A stretch of 9,216 bases of DNA from assembly GCA_018814945.1 (NCBI GenBank), contig JAHIYT010000055.1:1-9216 (forward strand), written 5' to 3'. The translations under genes were made by a program, and so were the position numbers. The first letter of the stretch is position 1. Each line of letters starts with the position of its first letter. This document shows positions 1 to 6,437 of the stretch, piece after piece. This stretch comes from Patescibacteria group bacterium. Lineage in GTDB: Bacteria; Patescibacteriota; Gracilibacteria; UM-FILTER-43-11. Below the pieces are notes generated by a model. The model did not search any database and was not told the origin of the DNA. It was given only the letters and a program-made list of their open reading frames with translations.

Positions 1-110
1 ACTTTTGCATACCCAAAATTGACCTAATAAATTCTACTCGAAATAGGCTTATCCTGCAATAGTACTTTGCCAAAAAACCTCACAAATCTACTACTTTGTA
101 AAGCCCAAAT

Positions 111-2933
111 TTACTGAGAAGCAATGCTAACAAATTCTTCAAATGTCATGCTATCAACCATAGCTCCTGATTCTTGCAAGGTAACGTTTTGAAGTCGTCC
201 GCCATTTATATCCAAAATGAAATTAAAGACCTTTTCTCCAGCAGTGTAATTGTTGATCTGAATTTGTCCAAATGGATATATCATATTAATTTGGTCTTCA
301 GTTACTGTTAGTCCTTTTTCTGATAAGTAATTAATTACATATTTCATAGCAAGAATTTCGGTGTAGTCCTCCAAATCTGCATCAGTAGCTGAATAGAATT
401 CGTGATTAAGTTCTGTGAATATATTTTGACTTGCATCATAAGAACCACTAATGCTGAATGGAATCATTGCAAAACTCATATCTGTAAATTCAATTTCATT
501 TAGATTTATCATGTTTAAATTCTGATCTTCTACCTCAAAATATTTCTTTCTGTCTATTAGATTCTTAAATTCATCAAGTGTTGCCTGCTTTTGCTGGCTA
601 ACGTAAATATCGCCAAGAACTGCCCCTGCAAGTTCGCCTAGAGACACCTCGTTTGAAGCAATTTTTCCAGTTTCAACGATGTAGACGCTATATGCTTTTT
701 TCGTAGATGAGCTATAGTCAAAATCGATTTTAATTGGATTCCTTGGATCTGTTGGATCCTGAATATAAGCATTCGTTATTCTAAAGCTAGTTAGAGTTAC
801 GGGGTCCAGGATTTCAATTTGTTCCATGCTGCCTATTTGTATTTCGTATTTTGAAATTTCATTTGATACCAATTGCTTAGCAAGATCCTGCGCTACAACT
901 TGTGCACGCAAAGCTTCATCATTTTCATCTACAAGTAATCCGGAGATATCTTCAGGTCCTGTATCTGCTTCATTAATTCCATTTTGAGTTAGGACGGCTA
1001 CCAAATCGTTTAATCCGAAGTTACCTTTAAACAAAACACCAGAAACAAGAACTTCATTAACTGCATTGGTGCTGTAATCATACACAGCGTCAAAGGTAAT
1101 AGATGATCCATCGGCAGCTCTGTCAATTAATCTAGCGTTTTTCACTTCAAAATAAAATGGTGAATCACTAAGGCCAATTATGTCATTTTCGATAAGACTG
1201 ATTCTTGCATTTGCAAATTTACTGACTACATCTCCAATTTCAGGAACATCGGTTACACTAACTTCGGTTCCACTTTCCAAGAAAGCCTCAAGGCTGTCAG
1301 AAAGTTTTTGATCTCTTTCTTTCTGCTTTAAATAATCCTGAAAGTCTGACTCATTAATTGATGTGGCAGCACTGTGCATTCTTTCTTCAGCATATTCAAT
1401 GCGTTCTGCGAGAAGTTTTGCATGCTCCAGAAATACCTCTTTTGCAGCAGCGTTGGTTTCTAGCTCGTTGATTCCAAGGGTAGCGTAACTATTACTTAAA
1501 TATTGTTTAGCTACTAAATAGCGATAAGCTGTGACAAGTGCTGAAGCTATTTCTAATCTTTCTTCTGTTACTGCAAATCTAACCTCTTCCTCGTCATTTG
1601 AACCTGCAACTAAATCTAAGCGCATTTGACCAGTTTGGTCGTATATACTAAGAAGTGCAGTTGTTACCTTGTCCATATGCGCAAGGATAATGCTGTGTAG
1701 CATTTTAGCCTGGTTTTCAAATTCTGTCGGATAGATTGCAACGCGATCTCTATCCCAATTTTCAAGCCATTCTGCAGCAATTTTATCCGCGTCATCTTCC
1801 AGGGAGAAGTTTTGAAGAGCCACCCTTAAATCGGTTAAATATGTGCGTAGGATTTGTGGCCCTTCAATATCTAAAATATGTGAAAGTATGTTTGTCTTTG
1901 CTAAATATGCCGGCATTCCATACTCAACACTTCCAATCGCATAATAGGTTTCAACCAACCATTCAATTGTTTTAGCGCTTGCGATTACTGAATTGATTAA
2001 AGTATCAAAACTAGCCAGAAGTTCTTTGGCATCGGCCTTAAGGTTGTTTTTGTGTATTGCTCCTAAAACATAGTTAAGAGTTGCCTTTGCATAATTTAAA
2101 GTTAGGGTTTCCTTTGTTTGAGGAATAAATGTTAGATAGGAGAGGAATCTGTAGTAGTTATCTCTTATTTTAAATGCTAATTCACTATTTATAAGATCTC
2201 TATTATTATCAAAAAAATCACTGTCTACTTCCAAATTCCTCATAACCCATTCGTCTTCCAGAACCGAACCTGCGATTGATGCGAGCTTTAGTTCCTTTCT
2301 AAGTTTAGATGAGCGAAGCAATGAATAATCTGAAACAATTTGGGTGTCCACGTACGTAACTTGATTATTTAGCGGGACGGAAAAACTTGTTAAATAATTG
2401 CCTTCTTCGTCATAAAGTGCAAGATCTGCACTACCTGATATTACCATTGTCCTATTCATCGGGTAGGCATAAGTCATCATGCCGATTGAGTGAGAAAAAG
2501 TTGTGGCACTCTGGAGAGAATCAACCTCTATTTCATCAAATGCGTTAACCCAAATACTTCCACTTTCCAAACTAAACACTAATCTAGGATCTGATTCATA
2601 ATTGTTATTTAAAAGAGTTAATTCAGTGTTTTGATCTAAGCGAACAATATTGTTTTCGAGAATTATCTCTGCAAATTCAAGCTCTCCTGTTTTTATATTC
2701 GTACCCGAAAAGAGGGATTGGTTTGAATTTGCTTCATGAAAATTTGCATCATAAATAGTTTTTACCTGAACATTGTGAGTTCCTGCAAATACTAATTTTG
2801 GAGCCACTGTGTGATATGCAATTGGAGCCTGAGAAAACAAAGTTAGCACATACCAAGCCCCCGTAATTAACAGGAATATGAAACTGAGGAATAGAATTCG
2901 CTTTGAGAAATGTTGCTTAATATCTTCGCTCAT
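111..2933 (-). CDS. Membrane-anchored FecR-like domain protein, 940 aa
   Basis: The protein starts with a short charged segment and one hydrophobic helix at about residues 12-33, without a clear signal peptidase site, so it is probably anchored with the bulk outside the cell. Residues about 50-180 look like a FecR-type beta domain: SGTNIKTGELEFAEI, then IVRLDQNTELTLL, then an SGSIWVNAF stretch, the usual 'threshold / dgs-lrLd-nt' pattern. Residues about 200-555 are mostly helical. From about 565 to the end there seem to be successive beta-rich modules (YFEVKNARL near the first and YFEVEDQNL near the last), which suggests a repeated fold. No catalytic motif is visible. FecR domains in sigma regulation usually sit in short proteins; this long form is more likely a surface or scaffold protein. 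The stop is TAA. There is no strong Shine-Dalgarno before the ATG at 2933. Codon use is AT-rich like prfA and unlike the cassette genes. The exact function is unknown. Confidence 0.85.
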   Translation of the reverse strand: MSEDIKQHFSKRILFLSFIFLLITGAWYVLTLFSQAPIAYHTVAPKLVFAGTHNVQVKTIYDANFHEANSNQSLFSGTNIKTGELEFAEIILENNIVRLDQNTELTLLNNNYESDPRLVFSLESGSIWVNAFDEIEVDSLQSATTFSHSIGMMTYAYPMNRTMVISGSADLALYDEEGNYLTSFSVPLNNQVTYVDTQIVSDYSLLRSSKLRKELKLASIAGSVLEDEWVMRNLEVDSDFFDNNRDLINSELAFKIRDNYYRFLSYLTFIPQTKETLTLNYAKATLNYVLGAIHKNNLKADAKELLASFDTLINSVIASAKTIEWLVETYYAIGSVEYGMPAYLAKTNILSHILDIEGPQILRTYLTDLRVALQNFSLEDDADKIAAEWLENWDRDRVAIYPTEFENQAKMLHSIILAHMDKVTTALLSIYDQTGQMRLDLVAGSNDEEEVRFAVTEERLEIASALVTAYRYLVAKQYLSNSYATLGINELETNAAAKEVFLEHAKLLAERIEYAEERMHSAATSINESDFQDYLKQKERDQKLSDSLEAFLESGTEVSVTDVPEIGDVVSKFANARISLIENDIIGLSDSPFYFEVKNARLIDRAADGSSITFDAVYDYSTNAVNEVLVSGVLFKGNFGLNDLVAVLTQNGINEADTGPEDISGLLVDENDEALRAQVVAQDLAKQLVSNEISKYEIQIGSMEQIEILDPVTLTSFRITNAYIQDPTDPRNPIKIDFDYSSSTKKAYSVYIVETGKIASNEVSLGELAGAVLGDIYVSQQKQATLDEFKNLIDRKKYFEVEDQNLNMINLNEIEFTDMSFAMIPFSISGSYDASQNIFTELNHEFYSATDADLEDYTEILAMKYVINYLSEKGLTVTEDQINMIYPFGQIQINNYTAGEKVFNFILDINGGRLQNVTLQESGAMVDSMTFEEFVSIASQ

Positions 2934-3080
2934 ATTTGTATTTTTATCTCTTTTCAGGTGGGAAATGCTTTCCGATTGTGATAATTTTCTTCTTAAATTA
3001 ACACATCGGAATCCTCACTACATGTACACCCTCAAATTTTCGGGTTAATTTCGTTCGGAACACATTTCTCGCATCTATTT

Positions 3081-3109
3081 ATTATACCAAATTTCAGCGC
3101 TTAAATCAA
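3081..3109 (-). promoter_or_regulatory. Promoter for the FecR-like gene
   Basis: Read on the minus strand, TTGATT (3109-3104) and a perfect TATAAT (3086-3081) are separated by 17 bp. Transcription would start near 3074 and give a leader of about 140 nt before the ATG at 2933. Confidence 0.65.
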
Positions 3110-3119
3110 GGCTTTGAGC

Positions 3120-3212
3120 TTATCTCAGATCTCGGATCTCGGATCTCGGATTACATCTTGTATCTAGGATCTAAAATTGGATCTCGGATCTGAGTTCTGA
3201 GATCTGAGATAA
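3120..3212. repeat. ATCTCGG repeat block inside a 93-bp palindrome
   Basis: Perfect 14-bp inverted arms, TTATCTCAGATCTC at 3120-3133 and its complement at 3199-3212, enclose several copies of a GATCTCG-type heptamer (three in tandem at about 3129-3149, others near 3180) and degenerate ATCTAGGATCT units. It is non-coding. It lies between the divergent promoter at 3081-3109 and the right-hand structures. Confidence 0.7.
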
Positions 3213-3257
3213 AAGCCTTTTTATAAAGGATTATTGGAGTTTTGAAAAAAAGGCTTT
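3212..3257. repeat. 11-bp inverted repeat
   Basis: AAAGCCTTTTT at 3212-3222 is perfectly complementary to AAAAAGGCTTT at 3247-3257, with a 24-nt loop. It abuts the palindrome to its left. It could be part of a miniature element or a weak terminator; no gene reads into it from the left on the plus strand. Confidence 0.45.
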
Positions 3258-3308
3258 CGCCCCCTAAGACCATTGACATATGGGATTTTATGTGCAACCA
3301 TGACTTTG

Positions 3309-3370
3309 GAGGGAGAAAAAAGCTTAATTTTTATTTAGATTAAGCTATTTATTTATGATTTTTCTCCCCC
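3309..3370. terminator. Large AT-rich hairpin, terminator- or insulator-like
   Basis: Outer arms GGGAGAAAAA (3311-3320) and TTTTTCTCCC (3359-3368) pair perfectly. An inner stem AGCTTAAT (3321-3328) pairs with ATTAAGCT (3339-3346). On the plus strand the hairpin is followed by GTTTTT, as in an intrinsic terminator. It sits just before the first cassette promoter and would shield the array from read-through. Since no plus-strand gene is visible upstream, the terminator role is a guess. Confidence 0.4.
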
Positions 3371-3391
3371 GTTTTTCCAACTGTTTTATAC

Positions 3392-3420
3392 TTGACAATT
3401 AAAGGTAAATCTTGTAAAAT
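3392..3420 (+). promoter_or_regulatory. Promoter of cassette 1
   Basis: A consensus TTGACA (3392-3397) and TAAAAT (3415-3420) are spaced by exactly 17 bp. The expected start near 3427 gives a leader of about 270 nt that contains the structured RNA. Cassettes 2 and 3 have TTGACG at the corresponding places (4665 and 6066) but no comparable -10, so how they are transcribed is open; read-through from this promoter is possible. Confidence 0.7.
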
Positions 3421-3465
3421 ATATATACTTTTAATAAAACCTTGTTGCCCTTTAACATTTTGGCT

Positions 3466-3641
3466 GTTCGCTGCCCGTCTTCTGTCATTTAATAACATTT
3501 GATCAATGTCTCCATTTTGGATGGTATTGGTTACTTTTTAGATGGCAAGGAGTTCCGGGTAGTGAACCTGATTCTTAGGAGGATTAAAGTCTATTGGCCT
3601 AATTTGCTTCCAATTTTTGGAGGTGAGTTAGGTCGATAGAC
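3466..3641 (+). ncRNA. Conserved structured leader RNA, copy 1
   Basis: The order of parts is the same in all three copies. First comes a conserved box around TTCTGTCATTTAA (3466-3492). Next is hairpin A (3504-3529: CAATGTC/GGTATTG with apical TCCA/TGGA and one bulged T). Then comes GGCAAGGAGTTCCGGGTAG (3544-3562). Last is the 53-nt hairpin B (3589-3641), with 25 uninterrupted pairs and a TTT loop. Several pairs are G-U and exist only in plus-strand RNA. A separate small stem around AACTATAGTT follows at about 3645-3660. No known riboswitch is recognised. It lies 53 nt before the start codon, so a role in translation, stability or processing is likely (a 25-bp helix would suit RNase III). Confidence 0.8.
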
Positions 3642-3694
3642 CTACTCAACTATAGTTAGAGCTTATTAAACCCCTTATTGGAGGCTCGAAATAC

Positions 3695-4495
3695 GTGTCC
3701 AACCCCAGAATGAGCAACTTTCAAGCTCTCCTTCTCTTCATCGTCGTCGCTGGCATGATGATTGTCTGCCATGCGATGTTCGGCGAGCGATCCCGCCTGC
3801 CCAAGCACACCGTCGAAGAATACACCCAGATGCACTGCCCGAACTGCTCCGAAAAGCAGTTCGAACGGATCGTGAACGAGGCGAACGATCTCCTGGCCGA
3901 GACCAGCTCAGATGAGTACATCAACATGAATGGTGAACTTATCTACAAGCCACGTCTCGAGCTTGCGATGAAGAACGAGTTCGCCGCTGAGTGTCTTGAT
4001 TCCGGCCTCTCCCCGGTGCGCAAGATCAACGGCGACCCGATGATCAACAAGCACGGCGACGTGTGCTACATGCGCACGCCCTTGGCTGATGCGATCACCG
4101 AGGCGAACGAAGAGATGTACGCCGATACCGGCATCGAAATCTCCCCTTCGCTCTGCTGGCGGCCGAACGAGCAGCAAGCCGTGCTGCATGCAATAATGCG
4201 GCCAAAGAACGGCAATCCAGAGCTCTACAAAGCCTGTGGTCGTCCTGGCAGAAGTTTCCACAACACGGGTTTAGCCCTCGACGTCAACAACTGGCGTACA
4301 TCCGGCGTCTACTTGGCGGACCTCGGAATGATCGGTGGCTGTGAGAGCATCCTGGTGGATGATGATGGTCATTATAGCCTCGGCGAGATGACTAAAGAAT
4401 CCGGGTGGATTTCTGGCACCTGCCAGTTCAGCCCGGGTGCTGCCAACACCGCACGTAAAGCCAAGAAAGCGTGGAACAAGTACTGGCTGTGGTAA
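3695..4495 (+). CDS. Anchored M15-family (VanY-like) D-Ala-D-Ala carboxypeptidase/endopeptidase
   Basis: The likely activity is zinc-dependent cleavage of peptidoglycan stem peptides outside the membrane. The ORF encodes 266 residues. Residues 9-28 form a membrane anchor or uncleaved signal. The M15 core runs from about residue 145: CWRPNEQQ (164-171), then SFHNTGLALD with H189 and D196 in the SxHxxGxAxD zinc motif, then D223-x2-H226 as likely base and third ligand. The spacing fits VanY-like enzymes. A CPNC motif at 48-51 and several further cysteines suggest disulfides or a metal site. Start: GTG at 3695 has GGAGG at 3680-3684, 10 nt upstream; ATG 3710 has no ribosome site. The GTG also places SNFQ at residues 7-10, as in both sister proteins. 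The stop is TAA. GC is near 55% in a sampled line, against about one third in prfA. Activity is inferred. Confidence 0.85.
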   Translation: MSNPRMSNFQALLLFIVVAGMMIVCHAMFGERSRLPKHTVEEYTQMHCPNCSEKQFERIVNEANDLLAETSSDEYINMNGELIYKPRLELAMKNEFAAECLDSGLSPVRKINGDPMINKHGDVCYMRTPLADAITEANEEMYADTGIEISPSLCWRPNEQQAVLHAIMRPKNGNPELYKACGRPGRSFHNTGLALDVNNWRTSGVYLADLGMIGGCESILVDDDGHYSLGEMTKESGWISGTCQFSPGAANTARKAKKAWNKYWLW

Positions 4496-4501
4496 TTCTC
4501 C

Positions 4502-4545
4502 TGGCGTCCCGCCTTGTGCCCTTTGTGGTACTCGGCGGGGCGCCA
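4502..4545 (+). terminator. GC-rich hairpin after cassette 1 gene
   Basis: GGCGTCCCGCC (4503-4513) pairs with GGCGGGGCGCC (4534-4544), one pair being T-G. An inner stem GTGCC/GGTAC closes around CTTTGT. It begins 6 nt after the stop codon. A C- and T-rich stretch follows rather than a T-run, so it may protect the 3' end rather than terminate. The inner GTRCC/GGTAC stem recurs after cassette 2. Confidence 0.55.
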
Positions 4546-4604
4546 CCCCACCCCCTTCTCCCCCTCTCTATTTCCTACCCGGAACTCCAAAACCCCCAAA
4601 ATTA

Positions 4605-4660
4605 GTTGTTTGTTCTTAGTTGTTAGTCGTTCGAAAGACAAAGAACCAACAACAAACAAC
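4605..4660. repeat. AC/GT-rich imperfect hairpin
   Basis: GTTGTTTGTT (4605-4614) is complementary to AACAAACAAC (4651-4660), with imperfect GTTGTT/AACAAC matches between. It is low-complexity intergenic DNA and not shared with the other cassettes. Confidence 0.4.
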
Positions 4661-4663
4661 AAA

Positions 4664-4741
4664 ATTGACGTTTGATACGTGGTAATTGACTAAAGAGCAA
4701 CAAGGTTTTAATCACTTACCACATACCAGATGTCAATCTGG
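4664..4741 (+). repeat. Inter-cassette hairpin element, copy 1
   Basis: Arms 4664-4689 and 4712-4737 form an imperfect 26-bp stem around a loop containing AGCAACAAGGTTTTA. The distal arm overlaps a perfect short hairpin CCAGAT-gtca-ATCTGG (4726-4741), so two folds exclude each other. The element is nearly identical at 6065-6142, and its loop recurs inverted before cassette 1 at 3435-3454. It could be a regulatory switch or a small mobile or recombination element. Confidence 0.65.
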
Positions 4742-4769
4742 AAGAATGATCTTTAAAAACAACGTAACA

Positions 4770-4936
4770 TTTGCTACTCGATTCCTGTCTTTTAAGTGTT
4801 TATGACAATCTTTTCCATTTGGATGAAGATGTTTTACTTAGAAGGCAAGGAGTTCCGGGTAGTAAATGAAGAGTAGTAAGAAAGTCTAGTAACCTAATTT
4901 GTCTCTGGTTTTCGGAGATAAATTAGGTTACTAGGC
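4770..4936 (+). ncRNA. Conserved structured leader RNA, copy 2
   Basis: It follows the plan of the copy at 3466. The box TCCTGTCTTTTAA lies at about 4783-4795. Hairpin A (4805-4832) has apical TCC/GGA and the bulged T. GGCAAGGAGTTCCGGGTAG spans 4844-4862. Hairpin B (4884-4936) is again 53 nt, and its middle 15 pairs (4886-4900 with 4920-4934) are perfect Watson-Crick. The apical stem is TCTCTG/CGGAGA. Confidence 0.8.
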
Positions 4937-4944
4937 AAACAACG

Positions 4945-4969
4945 CCCCCGAAAGAATCGGGGGAAGGAG
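4945..4969 (+). promoter_or_regulatory. Hairpin abutting the ribosome binding site of cassette 2
   Basis: CCCCCGA (4945-4951) pairs with TCGGGGG (4957-4963), and AAGGAG (4964-4969) begins at the very next base, 7 nt before the ATG. The hairpin leaves the Shine-Dalgarno free but fixes its position. Cassette 3 has an analogous CCCCC/GGGGG pair directly before its AAGGA. Confidence 0.65.
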
Positions 4970-4976
4970 AAAGACC

Positions 4977-5873
4977 ATGAAGGCCAAGAAGTTGAGTAAC
5001 TTCCAGGCCCTTATGGTGGTCCTGGTTGTTACGCTAAGTACGTTGGTAAGTCACGTTTCGACCTACCGCACTACCTCCTTTGGGATGATAAGCCTGGAGG
5101 AGCACGCCAAGATTGGCGAAAACGGAGAGCCTGTGTCTCCAGAACAGCAGGCGCGGCGCGTTGCCGTAGCGGAAGAAGTTGTCGCAGAGATGAAGGATCC
5201 TGATAGCTTCATCACCGTCGATGAGGCCTGGCCTATCTTTAAGCGAGATGGTGCCGGCAAGCTCAAAGACATGAATGTAGAGCATGTCAGATTCCCGCTC
5301 ATCGCAGATTCCTTCCTCGGTATGCTCAAGTTCCTCGCTGTCGCCAGTATCTACAAGAAAGCTGGTGTTGACCTCTCTCAAGAGACGATCGTGGAGCTGC
5401 CATTTAGGGCTACCGATGGGCAACCCGTCTACCTGCCCAAGTTCTTTGCAGAAGAGCTGATGGCGGCCTCAGATGAGGCTGGCGTACCTCTCCAGATTGC
5501 GTGGGGTGTCAGGGATACTAACCTCCAGGCGATCATGTGGGCTCGTACCCTCCTCCGCTGTCAGGACGACCCGCCTACGTACTTCTGCAAGAAAAAACCC
5601 AGGTCGCTGTGCTTGTGGGCGCAACCCTCAGGCTGTGAGAAGGAGATCAGAAGAGAAGTCGGCAAACCTACCAAGGAGGGGTTCACACACCTCTGGTCGG
5701 TCGACATCATCAACTGGTATCACCCGAAGCTGAAAAAGGCTCTCGCGAACCACAAGTTCATAGTCGGGTGTAACTCCAATCTTACTGACGACAGGCGACA
5801 TGCTACTTGGAATCTCACTCCAACGGACAGCTTCCTCAACCGAGCCGGTTGTGAAGTGGGCCTGTTCTTCTAG
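4977..5873 (+). CDS. Anchored, divergent M15-like peptidase, paralogue of cassette 1 protein
   Basis: The ORF encodes 298 residues with an N-terminal anchor at about 9-27 (SNFQ at 7-10). It probably acts on the outer face of the membrane. Similarity to the cassette 1 protein is visible in the C-terminal half. EAGVPLQIAWGVRDTNLQ (167-184) matches its TGIEISPSLCWRPNEQQ region. FTHLWSVDIINW (H238, D243, N246, W247) matches FHNTGLALDVNNW. FIVGCNSNLTDDRRH (H275) matches MIGGCESILVDDDGH. The distance from D to the last H is 32, against 30 in the sister. However, the first histidine and the aspartate are 5 apart instead of 7, and the GxA of the zinc motif is missing. It may be inactive, altered in specificity, or a binding protein. 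Extra cysteines at 205, 214, 222, 230 and 265 suggest disulfides. Start ATG 4977 has AAGGAG 7 nt upstream. The stop is TAG. Confidence 0.75.
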   Translation: MKAKKLSNFQALMVVLVVTLSTLVSHVSTYRTTSFGMISLEEHAKIGENGEPVSPEQQARRVAVAEEVVAEMKDPDSFITVDEAWPIFKRDGAGKLKDMNVEHVRFPLIADSFLGMLKFLAVASIYKKAGVDLSQETIVELPFRATDGQPVYLPKFFAEELMAASDEAGVPLQIAWGVRDTNLQAIMWARTLLRCQDDPPTYFCKKKPRSLCLWAQPSGCEKEIRREVGKPTKEGFTHLWSVDIINWYHPKLKKALANHKFIVGCNSNLTDDRRHATWNLTPTDSFLNRAGCEVGLFF

Positions 5874-5897
5874 GCCCCCACCTCCCTCGGTTTCCCT

Positions 5898-5938
5898 AGC
5901 CTCGCCCTGTGTACCATAACCGGTACCAGGGCGAGGCT
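5898..5938 (+). terminator. GC-rich hairpin after cassette 2 gene
   Basis: AGCCTCGCCCTG (5898-5909) pairs perfectly with CAGGGCGAGGCT (5927-5938). A second stem GTACC/GGTAC follows after a single bulged T, with loop ATAACC. It lies 25 nt after the TAG stop. CTACCTTATTTC follows, a poor T-run, so termination is possible but not certain. Confidence 0.6.
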
Positions 5939-5979
5939 CCTACCTTATTTCTACCCGGAACTCCAAAACCCCCAAAATT

Positions 5980-6010
5980 AATTTCCAATTTCCAAGCACC
6001 AATTTCCAAT
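5980..6010. repeat. AATTTCCAA short repeats
   Basis: AATTTCCAA occurs at 5980-5988, 5987-5995 (overlapping) and 6001-6009. This is AT-rich simple repeat DNA. Between here and 6064 I see nothing else but AT-rich sequence with ACTAACAGCTAACAAC-type repeats. Confidence 0.45.
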
Positions 6011-6064
6011 TAATTTATAAATTTTAATAACAAATGGCTAAAAACTAACAGCTAACAACAGATA

Positions 6065-6142
6065 ATTGACGTTTGATACGTGGTAATTGACTTAAGAGCA
6101 ACAAGGTTTTAATCAACTGCCACGTACCAGATGTCAATCTGG
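6065..6142 (+). repeat. Inter-cassette hairpin element, copy 2
   Basis: Arms 6065-6090 and 6113-6138 form a 26-bp imperfect stem; the left arm is identical to that of the copy at 4664. The right arm differs at several bases, some restoring pairs (CCACGTA instead of CCACATA) and some making wobbles. The competing short hairpin CCAGAT-gtca-ATCTGG is at 6127-6142 and is unchanged. Confidence 0.65.
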
Positions 6143-6171
6143 AAGAAATGATCTTTAAAATCAACGGTTAA

Positions 6172-6332
6172 TTCGTTACTCGTCTCCTGTCTTTTAAAAA
6201 CTTGATTTATATATCCTTTTTGGATTGTATACATCTATTTTAGAAGGCAAGGAGTTCCGGGTAACGAGTATCTAGAAAAGTTTAGTGTTCCGATTTGTTT
6301 CTGAAATTCGGAGATGGATTGGAACACTGAAC
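6172..6332 (+). ncRNA. Conserved structured leader RNA, copy 3
   Basis: The box TCCTGTCTTTTAA lies at 6185-6197. Hairpin A (6208-6231) has TATATA/TGTATA, TCC/GGA and the bulged T. GGCAAGGAGTTCCGGGTAA spans 6246-6264. Hairpin B (6280-6332) is 53 nt with 25 uninterrupted pairs and an AAT loop. A further stem ACTGGACTC/GAGTTCGGT (6336-6356, loop AAT) and AAGGC-ttt-GCCTT (about 6373-6385) follow before the start codon; this copy has the longest leader. Confidence 0.8.
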
Positions 6333-6413
6333 AATACTGGACTCAATGAGTTCGGTTTAATATACAAGAAGGAAGGCTTTGCCTTAAGGGATTCGAAATT
6401 ATAACAGGTAACA

Positions 6414-6437
6414 CCCCCTAAATGTTTGGGGGAAGGA
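6414..6437 (+). promoter_or_regulatory. C/G-run hairpin and ribosome binding site of cassette 3
   Basis: CCCCC (6414-6418) pairs with GGGGG (6428-6432), with AAA/TTT stacking inside, immediately followed by AAGGA (6433-6437), 8 nt before ATG 6446. An upstream in-frame ATG at 6422 lies in the hairpin loop and is not credible as a start. Confidence 0.65.

Larger units (their letters stand above)
3549..4588 (+). repeat. Inverted repeat pair bracketing cassette 1
   Basis: GGAGTTCCGGGTAG at 3549-3562 is perfectly complementary over 14 bp to CTACCCGGAACTCC at 4575-4588, on opposite sides of the gene. The right copy continues as AAAACCCCCAAAATTA, shared with cassette 2. The pair could close the mRNA into a panhandle or be the terminal repeats of a gene cassette. 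Confidence 0.8.
4849..5964 (+). repeat. Inverted repeat pair bracketing cassette 2
   Basis: GGAGTTCCGGGTAG (4849-4862) and CTACCCGGAACTCC (5951-5964) are perfectly complementary over 14 bp. The right copy is followed by the same AAAACCCCCAAAATTA tail as at 4589-4604, making 30 identical bases in the two cassettes. Confidence 0.8.

Noticed and set aside
1..110. Terminator or gene end left of the FecR-like gene
   Set aside because: No convincing stem with T-run and no reading frame was seen in this short AT-rich stretch.
3120..3212. CRISPR array
   Set aside because: The units are 7-14 bp with no regular spacers, and no cas genes are present.
3466..4588. Group I or group II intron hosting an ORF
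   Set aside because: The domain V hairpin and the group I core motifs are not visible, and the ORFs are murein-hydrolase-like rather than endonuclease or maturase.
4437..4619. Plus-strand ORF of 60 codons overlapping the end of gene 1
   Set aside because: It reads through the GC-rich hairpin and the inverted box in another frame, with low-complexity proline-rich product and no ribosome site.
4665..4716. Promoter TTGACT-N17-TAATCA or TTGACG-based promoter before cassette 2 (same in cassette 3)
   Set aside because: The -35 is good, but no acceptable -10 is found at the right distance; kept only as an open question.
5034..5423. Minus-strand ORFs opposite the cassette genes
   Set aside because: These are shadows of GC-rich coding sequence with no ribosome sites or recognisable domains.
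3549..6264. Integron attC-like cassette sites
   Set aside because: The inverted boxes bracket genes and intergenic regions, but there is no GTTRRRY/RYYYAAC core, the intergenic pieces are about 290-310 bp, and no integrase is in the window.
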